Below are positions 16,401 through 24,769 of a stretch of DNA of 64,000 bases, piece by piece. Source of the stretch: Cystobacter fuscus DSM 2262 (lineage in GTDB: Bacteria > Myxococcota > Myxococcia > Myxococcales > Myxococcaceae). The first letter of the stretch is position 1, and every line of letters begins with the position of its first letter. Below the pieces are notes generated by a model that saw only the letters and a list, made by a program, of their open reading frames with translations, did not search any database and had not been told where the DNA came from. The stretch covers positions 434,001 through 498,000 of the forward strand of contig NZ_ANAH02000001.1 of the NCBI RefSeq assembly GCF_000335475.2, given 5' to 3'. Both the position numbers and the translations under genes were made by a program.

Positions 16401-18684
16401 GGAAGATCTCCAGTCCGGGGACTACCTGAACGCCAGCTTCTTCTGCCACATGATCGTCCAGAACCGTCTGGCCATGGGGCACAACCTCAAGGACGTCTAC
16501 GAGGAAGCGGTCTCGCGCGGCGAGTTCGTGCACAAGGCGGGGGTCGTGGATGCGATGGACATGCTCCTGAGCTACCAGGCCTACGTGCAGCAGCTGCGCG
16601 GGCTCTCGCGCTCCTTCGACACGTTGAGCGGGGGCGACTTCGATGAGCAGTCCTTCGAGGCCACCCGGCAGATTCCCGCGCGCATGGGCACCATGCGGTG
16701 CGTCTATTGGATCGTGAAGCTCCAGTCGCGCTTCATGTGCGGCGCCTACGCGGAGGCCCTGGAGGCGGCGGACAAGGCGACCGAGCTGCTCTGGTCCATG
16801 CACGGCATGCTCTTTCGCAGGGAGTACCAGTTCTTTCGCGCCCTGAGCCTGGCCGCGTGCTTCGAGGAGGCCTCGCCCGAGGAGCAGCGGCGCTATCTCG
16901 AGGCCATCCAGGCTCACCAGCGGCAGCTCGCGGACTGGGCGGAGCATTGCCCCGAGAACTTCCACGCGCTCGAGCAGCTCGTGTCCGCGGAGCTGGCGCG
17001 CCTCGCGGGCCGGGCGGACGAGGCCACACGCGCCTATGAAGAGGCCATCCGCTCGGCGCGGGAGAACGGTGCCACCCAGTACGTGGGACTGGCCAGCGAA
17101 CTCGCGGCCAACTTCTGGCGCACGCGGCAGGCCTCGGTGGTCGCCCATACCTTCGCCAGAGAAGCCCGGGCGGCGTACCAACAGTGGGGAGCCGTGGGCA
17201 AGGTGCAGCACCTGGAATCCCAGTGGCCCCACCTCGCGTCCCCGGTGGACGCCGAGGAGGCACTGACCACCCACAGCACGGCTTCGACCCGCATCGACGC
17301 GCTCACGGTCGTCAAGGCCCAGCAGGCTGTCTCCAGCGAGATCGTGCTGGAGCGTCTGGTGACGACGCTGCTGCGCGCGGCCATCGAGAACGCGGGCGCC
17401 CAGAGCGGCGCCCTGCTGCTGCCGGAAGGCAACACGCTCTCGGTGGCGGCCATCTCCGGGACTTCGTCGGAGGGGGCAGCGCACGAGCTGCCATGGACGA
17501 TCCTGTCCTATGTCCGGCGCACCCGAGAACACGTGCTCATTGGCGACGCCTCCAAGCCCCACCCGTTCTCGGCCGATCCCTCCCTGGCGCGTGGCGGAGC
17601 GCGCTCGGTGTTGTGTCTGCCCCTGATGAAGCAGGAGCAGTTCTCCGGAGCGCTGTATCTGCAGAACAACCTGGCCACCAATGCCTTCAGTCCGGCGCGC
17701 CTGGCGCTCCTGGGACACATCGCGTCGCAGGCGGCCATCTCCATCGAGAACGCGCGGCTGTACGCGGACGTGCAGCGCGCCCGGACGGAGCTGCGCCGGG
17801 CCAATGAGGAGCTGGAACGGCGGGTGGAGGAGCGCACGCGCGAACTCAAGCAGGCCCAAGCCCGTCTGGTGGACACCGCGCGCGAGGTGGGCATGGCCGA
17901 GGTCGCCTCCAACGTGTTGCACAACGTGGGCAATGTGCTCACCAGCGCCGTCGTCAACCTGGAAATGATGCGCCAGGCCGTGGGCTCCTCCCGCGTGGGT
18001 CGGCTGAAGCAAGCCACGGCCCTGCTGATGGAGAACCAGACGAACCTGGCGGAGTTCCTGGCGGAGAGCTCGCGTGGCAGCCGCCTGCCGGAATACCTCT
18101 CGGTGGTGGCAGACGAGCTGGTGCGAGAGCAGACCCGCCTCATGGAGGACATGGATGCGATGGGCCGGCACATCGACCACATCCGCGCCATCGTCCAGGT
18201 GCAGCAGACGTATGCGCGCAACGCGTTGATGACGGAGGAGTGCGATCTGGCCCAGCTCATCGATGATGCCCTGCGCATCCAGATGGAGACGCTGCAGCGT
18301 CATGGCGTCTGCGTCCAACGCGAGCTGTCGGTGCTCCCCAAGGTGAAGGTGGACAAGCACAAGGTGTTGCAGATCCTCATCAACCTGCTCAGCAATGCCC
18401 GGCACGCGCTGGAAGCCATGCCCGAGGGCAAGCGCCACCTGTGGGTGAGACTGGCCGCGGAGGGGCCGGTGGCTCGCATCCAGGTGGAGGATGACGGGAT
18501 GGGCATCGCTCCCGAGGTGAAGGGCAAGCTCTTCACGCACGGCTTCACCACGCACAAGAATGGCCACGGCTTCGGGCTGCACTCGAGCGCGCTGGCGGCG
18601 CAAATCCTGAATGGACGCCTGACGCTCGAGAGCAATGGGCCCGGCCAGGGCGCCGTGGCCACGCTGGAGCTGCCTCTCATCTGA
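13405..18684 (+). CDS. Trifunctional Ser/Thr protein kinase - AAA-type ATPase - GAF - sensor histidine kinase
   Basis: This 1759-residue protein joins two phosphorylation chemistries. Residues 1-270 are a Hanks-type kinase with Lys36 (VIIK), catalytic loop IHKDIKPSN (Lys replacing the common Arg of HRD), LIDFG and an APE-like SPEQ. From about 296 (LYGREAQ) comes an AAA_16-type ATPase with Walker A GYSGIGKSS near 328 and a long helical TPR-like region. A GAF domain lies at about 1305-1450, a coiled coil (ANEELERRVEERTRELKQAQ) follows, then a histidine-kinase dimerisation helix with the phospho-acceptor His near 1505 (NVLHNVGNVL) and an HATPase (NLLSNARHAL, DDGMGI, GHGFGLH). This architecture is common in myxobacteria and cyanobacteria. 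No response regulator is adjacent, so the output is unknown. The histidine-kinase end closely resembles that of the gene at 27462. Confidence 0.93.
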   Translation: MLDIPGYRVLGAIRAMGSNVLFQAVREADALPVIIKTPIAASPGPVENERYRREFGILQRLKDVRGVARPYACDRLHERPLLLLEWVLGQPLSETTGQPMELSRFLHLAISLASTLGEVHCRNVIHKDIKPSNIIEEPSGEARLIDFGVATLQQVEHLDAAPTHLVEGTLAYMSPEQTGRMNRAVDYRTDFYSLGVTFYELLTGERPFQGKDALEWFHAHMARKPRPPHELNPRVPPALSALVLKLLAKVAEERYQSAEGLKADLERCRETLSQSEQEVFALGTSDTPNRFQLPQRLYGREAQVATLLESFARVAKTSEPELLLVSGYSGIGKSSVVNELYKPVVQRRGFFLRGKFDQFQRDIPYATLAQTLRELVQQLLAGSDEELARWREQVNQAWEGKGQVLVDLVPQLEILAGPQPALQELSSNEAQHRFYRVVRQFLSVFATREHPMVVFLDDLQWADLASLQMIGHLLSHTQPEAPPVLWLGAYRDNEVGPAHPLLPMLREVLAAGTRLTDIRLEPLSVAQVEHLVGDALPGAERKVITPLSALVHEKTGGNPFFLMQLLVALHQDGLLVRVPEGGWRWDAEGVRARDYSENVVDFMVGKLRQFPPGTQHLLRLAACVGNHFTLQMLGTLADLGQLEEVEQGLEPALQESMLVRSGPEQYRFQHDRIQQAAHSLVSHEEQKAIHLRIGRLQLQSLTQEQVHESLFDVVSQLNAGVELMEDAAERHQLARLNAEAGRKAAAAVALRPALTYLKMAFTLIPGDPWETDPELAFKVRLARARCELLSGNITETRQLTEELLTRARSRADITTAYCLKNDIGLVTGDIHGAVTCMLECLDVLGMPVSRHPTQEEAIAAHDEVWALLGERSIESLIDLPPMTDPDMKLVMGVLASLFGPAYFSDHHLLIIDLSRMVSLTLRYGFSEAAVLGICWFGVLTSSYFKRYRQGEALGQLACELIERHHLPDRRTRVLFGVQYTDYWTRPIHLVHEISLRGFREDLQSGDYLNASFFCHMIVQNRLAMGHNLKDVYEEAVSRGEFVHKAGVVDAMDMLLSYQAYVQQLRGLSRSFDTLSGGDFDEQSFEATRQIPARMGTMRCVYWIVKLQSRFMCGAYAEALEAADKATELLWSMHGMLFRREYQFFRALSLAACFEEASPEEQRRYLEAIQAHQRQLADWAEHCPENFHALEQLVSAELARLAGRADEATRAYEEAIRSARENGATQYVGLASELAANFWRTRQASVVAHTFAREARAAYQQWGAVGKVQHLESQWPHLASPVDAEEALTTHSTASTRIDALTVVKAQQAVSSEIVLERLVTTLLRAAIENAGAQSGALLLPEGNTLSVAAISGTSSEGAAHELPWTILSYVRRTREHVLIGDASKPHPFSADPSLARGGARSVLCLPLMKQEQFSGALYLQNNLATNAFSPARLALLGHIASQAAISIENARLYADVQRARTELRRANEELERRVEERTRELKQAQARLVDTAREVGMAEVASNVLHNVGNVLTSAVVNLEMMRQAVGSSRVGRLKQATALLMENQTNLAEFLAESSRGSRLPEYLSVVADELVREQTRLMEDMDAMGRHIDHIRAIVQVQQTYARNALMTEECDLAQLIDDALRIQMETLQRHGVCVQRELSVLPKVKVDKHKVLQILINLLSNARHALEAMPEGKRHLWVRLAAEGPVARIQVEDDGMGIAPEVKGKLFTHGFTTHKNGHGFGLHSSALAAQILNGRLTLESNGPGQGAVATLELPLI

Positions 18685-18855
18685 GCCAGGCGCGGACCGG
18701 TGTGCCCTCACCGGAGAAGGGCCCGAGGGTCTGGCCCCACCGTGACGCCTCGTGAAAAGCGTTACAGCGGGGCCTCGTTTTTCCAGGCGACTTGCGTCTT
18801 GAGATGGCTCGCGCGTGCGTGCTTGAGTGAGGGCTCCCCATCCCGGAGGAACACC

Positions 18856-19395
18856 ATGACTCGCGTCATCCAGGCATCCGACGTCGAGGCGCAGGGTCAC
18901 CTCGTCAACGCCCTGATCGACTCCGGGGAGGCCGTGCGGCCCGAGGTGAAACGCATCATGGCCGCGCACGGGTTCACGGCCACCTCGCTCCAGCCGTGGT
19001 ACCCCCTGCCGGACTTCCTGCGCTGCCTGGAGGACATCCAGACCCACGTGGGCCGCTTCTCCCTGCGCGCCATCGGCCAGCAGCTTCCCCGGTACACGGT
19101 CTTTCCTCCCCACATCACTTCCTTCGAAACGGCCCTGTTCCTGGTGGATGAGGCCTACCGGATGAACCACCGGGGCCCGGGAAGCATCGGCGGCTATCAC
19201 CACGAGCCCGTGGACGGACATGCCGCGCGCATGCGGTGTGACAATCCCTATCCCTGTGAGTTCGATCAGGGCCTGCTGGAAGCCCTCCACATGCGCTTCG
19301 CGCACCCGGGCTCGTTGCGGCTGCGCATCACGCACGGCCCCGGCGGTTGCCGCGCCCTGGACGACGCCGCCTGTACCTACCACCTCAAGTGGTGA
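18856..19395 (+). CDS. Hypothetical protein, possible V4R/heme-NO-binding-like fold
   Basis: The 179-residue product has no signal peptide. Features are WYPLPDFLRCLEDI, IGQQLPRYTVFPP, DEAYRMNHRG, a DNPYPCEFDQGLLEAL segment and a C-terminal C-x8-C pattern (CRALDDAACTYHLKW). The last pattern recalls the C-terminus of 4-vinyl-reductase-type sensory domains; that is a weak resemblance and an inference. ATG 18856 follows CGGAGGAACACC, a good ribosome binding site; upstream codons in the same frame lack one and look non-coding. It follows the kinase gene by 171 bp on the same strand and may be its own transcription unit. The cysteine-rich pattern might bind metal. Confidence 0.7.
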   Translation: MTRVIQASDVEAQGHLVNALIDSGEAVRPEVKRIMAAHGFTATSLQPWYPLPDFLRCLEDIQTHVGRFSLRAIGQQLPRYTVFPPHITSFETALFLVDEAYRMNHRGPGSIGGYHHEPVDGHAARMRCDNPYPCEFDQGLLEALHMRFAHPGSLRLRITHGPGGCRALDDAACTYHLKW

Positions 19396-19425
19396 GGGGG
19401 CGCATCCCCCTGCTTTTGTTTGGCC

Positions 19426-20082
19426 TTACAAGGCGCCCCTGCGCGCGCGCCCCTCGCGGACGGCGCGGACGAGGGTGCTCGCGGCCACCTCGCAGTCGTC
19501 CGCGGAGCAGATGGCGGACACCACCGAGACCCCATCCGCCCCGGCGGCGACGACCGCCGCGGCGTTGGCGGCGGAGATGCCACCGATGGCCACGGCCGGC
19601 ACGGGCAACAGGCGCCGCAGCCGGACGAGTTCCTCCAGCCCGAGCGCCGGGGTGGCATCCGGCTTGGAGCCGGTGGGGAAGATGGGACCCACGCCCGCGT
19701 AGTCCACCACCGCCGGATCCAACGTGGGCAGGTCTTCCGCCCCGGTGATGGACAGGCCCACCAGCGCGTCGGGCCCCAACAGCCGCCGGGCCACCTCGGG
19801 CGGCAGGTCGCCCTGCCCCACGTGCACCCCGTCCGCCCCCATCGCCAACGCCAGGTCCACCCGATCATTGACGATGAGCGGCACCCCGAGCGGCCGAAGC
19901 CGCTCGAGCAGCGCCCGGCCCAACGCCAGCGTCTCGCGCGCCGGGACGTCCTTGTCGCGCAATTGCACCAGGGTCGCCCCGCCGCGCACCGCGGCGAGCA
20001 CCACGTCCACCAGCCCGCGCCCGCGCGACAGCAGACGGTCGGTGACGAGGTAGACGGACAGGTCGGGCACACGGCGGCTCAT
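19426..20082 (-). CDS. thiE: Thiamine-phosphate synthase
   Basis: ThiE joins hydroxymethylpyrimidine diphosphate to thiazole phosphate to give thiamine phosphate. The 218-residue product has the full set of family motifs: YLVTDRLL, LVQLRDKD, PLIVNDRVDLALAMGADGVH, VGQGDLPP, DYAGVGPIFPTGSK, AIGGIS and GVSVVSAI. Length is normal for the family. It lies 14 bp downstream of thiM on the same strand, so the two are an operon supplying thiamine from salvaged thiazole. No thiC, thiD or thiG is in the window. Confidence 0.95.
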   Translation of the reverse strand: MSRRVPDLSVYLVTDRLLSRGRGLVDVVLAAVRGGATLVQLRDKDVPARETLALGRALLERLRPLGVPLIVNDRVDLALAMGADGVHVGQGDLPPEVARRLLGPDALVGLSITGAEDLPTLDPAVVDYAGVGPIFPTGSKPDATPALGLEELVRLRRLLPVPAVAIGGISAANAAAVVAAGADGVSVVSAICSADDCEVAASTLVRAVREGRARRGAL

Positions 20083-20096
20083 GGCGACGGTCTCCT

Positions 20097-20960
20097 TCAG
20101 CGCAGGCGCGCCCGGGCGCGCACGGTGGCCTCATCCAGGGTGTAGAGCGCGTCCAGGAGGTGGAGCTGCAGCGACCCCGGACCCTTGGACTGCTCGGCGG
20201 CGAGCTCCCCGGCCAGACCCAGCACGGAGAGGGCGCGCGCGGCGGCCAGTACCGCGTCGGGCTCCACCGCGAGGAAGGCGCCCACGAGCGCGGACGCCGT
20301 GCACCCCATGCCCGTCACCCGAGCCATGAGCGGGTGGCCGTTGTCCACCGCCACCACACGCGAGCCGTCGGTGACGTAGTCCGTCCTGCCCGTGACGGCC
20401 ACCACGGTCCCCAGGCGGGAGGCCAGCCCCCGTGCCGCCTCGAGCGAGGCCTCGGAGGACTGGGTGCTGTCCACCCCGCGCGAGGCCCCCGCCTCGCCCG
20501 CCATCGCGAGCACCTCCGAGGCGTTGCCGCGAATGACCGTCGGAGCCTGTCGCGCCAGCTCGGCGGAGGTGGCGGAGCGATAGCGCGTGGCGCCAGCGCC
20601 CACCGGATCCAACACCCAGGGCACCCGCGCCTGGCGCGCGGCGTGGACGGCCAGCCGCATGCCCTCCACCCACTCCGGAGACAGAGTGCCGATGTTCACC
20701 ACCAGCGCCTGCGAGAGGACCGCGAAGTCGGCCACCTCCTCCCGCGCATGCACCATCGCGGGCGAGGCCCCCACGGCGAGCAGGGCGTTGGCCGTGTTGT
20801 TCATCACGACGTAGTTGGTGATGTTGTGCACGAGCGGCGAACGCTCCCGCACCGCCTTCAGCGACTCCCACACCCCAGCGCTCAGTTCCACCGCCAGCTC
20901 CTCTTCATCCGTTCTCTTCCGCGCCTCGACTTCGACCGGCTCCTGGAGCTCCTCCTTCAC
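20097..20960 (-). CDS. thiM: Hydroxyethylthiazole kinase
   Basis: ThiM phosphorylates 4-methyl-5-(2-hydroxyethyl)thiazole for thiamine salvage. The 287-residue product has PLVHNITNYVVMNNTANALL, GASPAMVHAREEV, VLDPVGAGATRYR, VIRGNASEVLAMAG, VAVTGRTDYV and GMGCTASALVGAFLA, the family's substrate, ATP and anion-hole motifs. The start is GTG at 20960, giving about 28 residues more than typical before the conserved core; a later start is possible. It is cotranscribed with thiE. The 5' region was checked for a TPP riboswitch and none is convincing. Confidence 0.93.
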   Translation of the reverse strand: MKEELQEPVEVEARKRTDEEELAVELSAGVWESLKAVRERSPLVHNITNYVVMNNTANALLAVGASPAMVHAREEVADFAVLSQALVVNIGTLSPEWVEGMRLAVHAARQARVPWVLDPVGAGATRYRSATSAELARQAPTVIRGNASEVLAMAGEAGASRGVDSTQSSEASLEAARGLASRLGTVVAVTGRTDYVTDGSRVVAVDNGHPLMARVTGMGCTASALVGAFLAVEPDAVLAAARALSVLGLAGELAAEQSKGPGSLQLHLLDALYTLDEATVRARARLR

Positions 20961-21159
20961 CCGGACACCCTACGCCCGGCAAGCCTCAACCGCCGGTCCG
21001 AATTGTTATGAACTCCATCGAGTTGCCTTCGGCGGGGCGAAGAAGAAGGCGCGACCCACGCCCACGGTATTGCCCGGCCGGACAAAGGGAGAACCCTTCG
21101 CCTGGAACCTCTCACCCTCATAGGAGTTTTACACGGATAACAGCTTTGCCTGGTTCTCC

Positions 21160-21188
21160 TTGAAATCAGGTTTAGAAAAGCCTTATGT
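21160..21188 (+). promoter_or_regulatory. Candidate sigma-70-type promoter for the lipoprotein pair
   Basis: TTGAAA at 21160-21165 and TTATGT at 21183-21188 are separated by exactly 17 bases and lie 39 bases before the chosen ATG at 21227. The local sequence is markedly AT-richer than its surroundings. It is divergent from thiM. Confidence 0.35.
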
Positions 21189-21226
21189 TCCAACCGTCAG
21201 GTTTTCATCACTCCCGGAGCCAGGAC

Positions 21227-22531
21227 ATGAAGCGTCAAACCCTCTCCTTCCGCCGACATGTCCAGATCCCCCTCGTCTGTCTGATGGTGGTGCTGAGCAG
21301 CTCCTGCCAGGAAATCAATGGCGCTGTCACCACGATCCAGGGCGCGATCGACATGATTGGCCGTGAATCCTCATCATGGCAGGGCACGATGAAGGAACTC
21401 GAAGCCAACCTGTTCAAGGATGGAGATGACCTCATCGCCCATCAGGTGACGATGTTGGCGGAGCGAGGCATCGCCACGGGCAGCGCCGAGATCAGATGTG
21501 ACGTGGACTTCATTGGCAATCGGATGATCGAGGGGCTCAAGCGGATTCTCGATGAGATGGAAGGCCGGACCCCAGCGCCCCCGGTGCCACACTTCTGCAC
21601 GGTGTCTCCGACCGTGATCGAACTGGAGCAGATCCAACAAGGCTCCCTGGTGGGCGTCAATTTCTATGGCTATGACTTGTTCGAGAAGGACATCCGGGAC
21701 TCCAACGTCAGGATCTTCCTGCAGAACAGGAATGGCTCCCAGCAGGACATCACCTTCGCCAGATCCTTCCTGTCGCACTACCTCATGACCATCCGGGTCG
21801 ACGATACGCGCATCGACTACAGCGGCGAGAGCGAGAAGCTGGTGATCACCGCGGGGAAGAAGGTCCTGAGTGAGATCAGCATCGTCTCCAAGCTGCCGAC
21901 GTATTTCGATTGGTGCCAGGGAGACGCTCCGCCCCGCCTCGCGGAGGATGTCGGGCAGACCTGCGCCCTGAGCCGGATGTCTGGCAGGTTTGGAGGCGCC
22001 ACGGACTCGGTCTCCACCCTGACGAGCAATGGCTCCTGGTACCTCTCTGGGAATTCGAGCGAGGCTGGGGTGTGCGCGTCGGCGACCTGTGCCAATGGTT
22101 ATCCCAGGAGCGGTGATTTCATGTGGAGCGCGGGGACGTCCCCCGTGCGGATGGTGCTTCAAGAGGGCAATGCCTGCTTCCTCACGAGCATCTCGGGCCG
22201 GCTCCAGGGGGCGAATGATCGCATCGAGATCTCCGTGGGGAGCGACGGCTACTACTATCTCGGGGGCGGCTCACAGCCCGACGCCTCGGCGACCGCGCGG
22301 TGCGTGGGGAAGGTCACCAGGCACAGCGAATTCTCCTGGTCCAAGGGCATGGGGACCCTCCCCCTGGGTACGGCGACCGGGCAGGTGTGCTTCTTGAGCA
22401 GGGTGTCGGGCCATTTCGGAGGCACGTTGGACTCCGTGCGTGCCTACATCAAGAACGGCTCCTGGTATCTGGATGGTGTGGCTGAACACGCGAACCTCAC
22501 CGCATCCGTCTCATGCATTTCCCGGTTGTAG
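21227..22531 (+). CDS. Lipoprotein with three C-terminal Cys-containing repeats
   Basis: The signal (VCLMVVLSSSCQ) carries a lipobox ending at Cys, giving a 434-residue lipoprotein with Gln at +2, so outer-membrane sorting is likely. The first half is mostly helical, then an IPT-like beta segment. The last ~170 residues are three tandem repeats of about 55 residues, each with CxLSRxSGxFGG followed by DSV, NGSWYL (second copy DGYYYL) and a closing Cys pair, for example CFLSRVSGHFGGTLDSV. Each repeat probably forms a disulfide-stabilised beta module. I do not recognise the family. ATG 21227 is chosen over 21185 because the signal peptide fits. The next gene is another lipoprotein 42 bp downstream. 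Confidence 0.8.
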   Translation: MKRQTLSFRRHVQIPLVCLMVVLSSSCQEINGAVTTIQGAIDMIGRESSSWQGTMKELEANLFKDGDDLIAHQVTMLAERGIATGSAEIRCDVDFIGNRMIEGLKRILDEMEGRTPAPPVPHFCTVSPTVIELEQIQQGSLVGVNFYGYDLFEKDIRDSNVRIFLQNRNGSQQDITFARSFLSHYLMTIRVDDTRIDYSGESEKLVITAGKKVLSEISIVSKLPTYFDWCQGDAPPRLAEDVGQTCALSRMSGRFGGATDSVSTLTSNGSWYLSGNSSEAGVCASATCANGYPRSGDFMWSAGTSPVRMVLQEGNACFLTSISGRLQGANDRIEISVGSDGYYYLGGGSQPDASATARCVGKVTRHSEFSWSKGMGTLPLGTATGQVCFLSRVSGHFGGTLDSVRAYIKNGSWYLDGVAEHANLTASVSCISRL

Positions 22532-22573
22532 ATGAGAGTCAAAAGGCCTCTGGTGGCACACAAGGGAGACGGT

Positions 22574-23314
22574 ATGAAGATTTCGAAATGGCTTGTTTTC
22601 TCTCTCCTCGTGGCTCCACTGACCGGGGCCGTTGGGGGTTGTGGTCTGGGGCTGGAAGATCTGCCCAGCAGGGGAGGTCCCCCCCTCGAGTCTCCACAGC
22701 AGGGTGGGCCCGCGGAGCCCGGTGGACCCACGGAGCCCGGTTCGCCCGCGGAGCCCACCTGCACCCCGCAGAGTTGCGAGGGCGGTTGCTGCCTCAGGGG
22801 CGCGTGTTACCGCACCCAGTCCGATTACGCGTGTGGAAGCATGGGGGCGCAGTGCTCGATGTGCCAGTTGCTCCAGAGCTGCCAGAAACAGGATGTGCTC
22901 CGGGGTTGGGAATGCCTCACCGATCGCGCCACGCACTGGTCGCTCCAGCCACTGAGCGCCTCGGTTCCCCCCACGAAACCGGATGGAGGTTCCTGGGACA
23001 TGGGCTCCGACGCGCCCGACGTGGTCGTGGAACTGGACTGCCCCGTCGAGGGCTCCGTGAGCAAGGTGAAGACCGAGGAGTCCCCCAGCTTCACTCCCAG
23101 CTGGAAGGATGGCACCTGTGTGACGACCTCACCCGAGTGGCGGAACGCGCCCATCCGCATCAAGGTCCTGGATGTCGATTTCCTCTCCAGCGAGGAGATC
23201 CTCACCACGTCCTACACGCTCGAGGAGAAGGACTTCGCGACGGGAACGATCGAGCTCCCCCTCTCCGCGGACGGGACCCATACCCTGAAGCTGCGGCTGT
23301 CCCGGGTTCAGTAA
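22574..23314 (+). CDS. Lipoprotein with Cys-rich segment and C2-like C-terminal domain
   Basis: The 246-residue product begins MKISKWLVFSLLV with lipobox AVGGC, then a Pro/Gly/Glu-rich spacer (GGPAEPGGPTEPGSPAEP), a cysteine-rich block (CTPQSCEGGCCLRGACYR and several more Cys), and a beta-rich C-terminal half with SWDMGSDAPDVVVEL and RIKVLDVDF, which recalls a C2-like or calcium-dependent fold (inference). AAGGGAGACGGT immediately precedes the ATG. It follows the preceding lipoprotein by 42 bp with no terminator, so they are probably cotranscribed. The function is unknown; surface location is likely. Confidence 0.78.
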   Translation: MKISKWLVFSLLVAPLTGAVGGCGLGLEDLPSRGGPPLESPQQGGPAEPGGPTEPGSPAEPTCTPQSCEGGCCLRGACYRTQSDYACGSMGAQCSMCQLLQSCQKQDVLRGWECLTDRATHWSLQPLSASVPPTKPDGGSWDMGSDAPDVVVELDCPVEGSVSKVKTEESPSFTPSWKDGTCVTTSPEWRNAPIRIKVLDVDFLSSEEILTTSYTLEEKDFATGTIELPLSADGTHTLKLRLSRVQ

Positions 23315-23408
23315 CCAGCGTTTGGGTTGGTGACCTGGGCCCCGTCGCTTTCTTACAATACAAGCGGATTTCTGCCTCGGCAGGCAACCCGGGTCGACCA
23401 TTCGCTAA

Positions 23409-23438
23409 TTGACAGCCAGCCAGGCACGGCACTAGATG
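23409..23438 (+). promoter_or_regulatory. Candidate sigma-70-type promoter for the flavin monooxygenase-like gene
   Basis: TTGACA at 23409-23414 is a perfect -35 element. TAGATG at 23433-23438 follows with an 18-base spacer. It lies about 110 bases before the start codon at 23549. Confidence 0.35.
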
Positions 23439-23548
23439 GGCCCGCACCGTCACACCGCTTTCCATCGCGGTCTTCCGGAGGGAGCCCTCCGCGCGGATGC
23501 GCCGCATGGAAAACACCGATCGGCTGCTCCCCGGAGCGCCGGGAACGG

Positions 23549-24760
23549 ATGAATGCCATGTCGAGACAGGGAACGGCTGTTCAAAGCAACGAGTTCACCG
23601 AGGTGGAGTTGATGATGCGTGCCCGAGGGCTCGCCGAACTCGCCTGGAAGCACCGGGAGGAGACCGAGTCCACCCGTCGGATTCCCCGCGTGGTCATCGA
23701 CGCGCTGTTCGACTCGGGACTGCCGCGGCTCGGGACGTCGAGGCGAATGGGCGGCCTCGAGGGGCACCCGCTGACGCTCGTCGAGGTCGGACGGGAGCTG
23801 TCGCGTGGGTCGGCGGCGCTCGGCTGGCTCTACGGCCTGACGGTCGGGCATCAGTGGTACCTGTCGTTCATGTCCGAGCGCTTCCAGCAGGAGGTCCGCG
23901 ACTCCAAGCCGGGGCTGATCGTCGACTCGCTGGTTCCCGCCGGCCAGGTGGAGCCCGCCGACGGAGGCTTCCTGCTGTCCGGTCACTGGAAGTTCGTCAG
24001 CGGCGTGGAGTGGTGCTCGTGGGCCGGTCTGGCCGTCGTCGCGAAGCTGCCCGGCCGGACGGAGCCCGAGCCGCTGGTGATGTTCGTCCCGGCGGACAAG
24101 CTGAAGATCGAGGACACCTGGCACACGGTCGGCCTGCGCGGCACCGCGAGCAACGAGATCAAGCTCGAGCGCGTGTTCGTGCCGCTGCACCGCATCTTCG
24201 CCCTGGCGCGCTTCGCCGCCGACGGCAAGCCGCAGGGTGAGGTGAGCGAGCCCGGCACGCTGTACAAGCTGCCCTTCATGGCGATGGCGGCCATCCAGCT
24301 GTGCTATCCGGCGCTCGGCGCGGCGCAGCGAGTCATCGAGGAGTACGCGGCATGGACGAAGAAGCGCGTGCGCGCCTACGAGCACACGGCGGCGAAGGAG
24401 GCCCCGTACTCGCAGATGACGCTCGCCGATGCCACCGTCAAGTGGGACGCCGCGCGGGCGCTCATGCTGCAGTATGTCCGCGACGCGTGGGAGGCCGCCG
24501 AGGCCGGGCAAGGGGTGCCGAGCCCGGAGGAGCGCGCGCGGATGTTCGGCCAGCGTGCCTTCATCACGCGGACCTGCGCCGAGCTGACGAACCAGTTGTT
24601 CCTCGACTCGGGGGCCATGTCCCTGTTCGAGACGTCCGCCATGCAGGCGCTGTGGCGCGACGTGAACGCGGCCTCGATGCACATGGTCCTCAGCCGCGGG
24701 GACGCACTCACCAGCCTCGGCCGCACGCAGATGGGTCTGCCCGGCCACCACTTCGCCTGA
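23549..24760 (+). CDS. Acyl-CoA dehydrogenase-fold flavin monooxygenase-like protein (HsaA/group D type)
   Basis: The 403-residue product has the acyl-CoA dehydrogenase fold. An N-terminal helical part has GLPRLGTSRRMGGLEGHPL, ELSRGSAALGWLYGL and HQWYLSFM, then the beta domain has GHWKFVSGVEWCSWAGL and GLRGTASNEIKLERVFVP, and a long C-terminal helical domain ends with SLGRTQMGLPGHHF. Absence of an acyl-CoA dehydrogenase catalytic Glu region and similarity to HsaA/HpaB-type enzymes suggest a reduced-flavin-dependent hydroxylase needing a separate reductase; none is adjacent. Start ATG 23549, with a second ATG three codons on; the upstream open frame is not protein-like. It converges on the LysR gene with 9 bp between stops. 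Confidence 0.85.
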   Translation: MNAMSRQGTAVQSNEFTEVELMMRARGLAELAWKHREETESTRRIPRVVIDALFDSGLPRLGTSRRMGGLEGHPLTLVEVGRELSRGSAALGWLYGLTVGHQWYLSFMSERFQQEVRDSKPGLIVDSLVPAGQVEPADGGFLLSGHWKFVSGVEWCSWAGLAVVAKLPGRTEPEPLVMFVPADKLKIEDTWHTVGLRGTASNEIKLERVFVPLHRIFALARFAADGKPQGEVSEPGTLYKLPFMAMAAIQLCYPALGAAQRVIEEYAAWTKKRVRAYEHTAAKEAPYSQMTLADATVKWDAARALMLQYVRDAWEAAEAGQGVPSPEERARMFGQRAFITRTCAELTNQLFLDSGAMSLFETSAMQALWRDVNAASMHMVLSRGDALTSLGRTQMGLPGHHFA

Positions 24761-24769
24761 CGCGGGGCC

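Noticed and set aside
11512-19383. Very long minus-strand frames opposite the propeller and trifunctional kinase genes
   Set aside because: High GC3 keeps antisense frames open; compositions are His/Gln/Arg/Leu-rich and lack family motifs.
20961-21130. TPP riboswitch upstream of thiM-thiE
   Set aside because: A GCGTAGGG piece near the start codon recalls the THI-box 3' end, but the CTGAGA and ACCTGAT-type segments are missing and the helices do not form.
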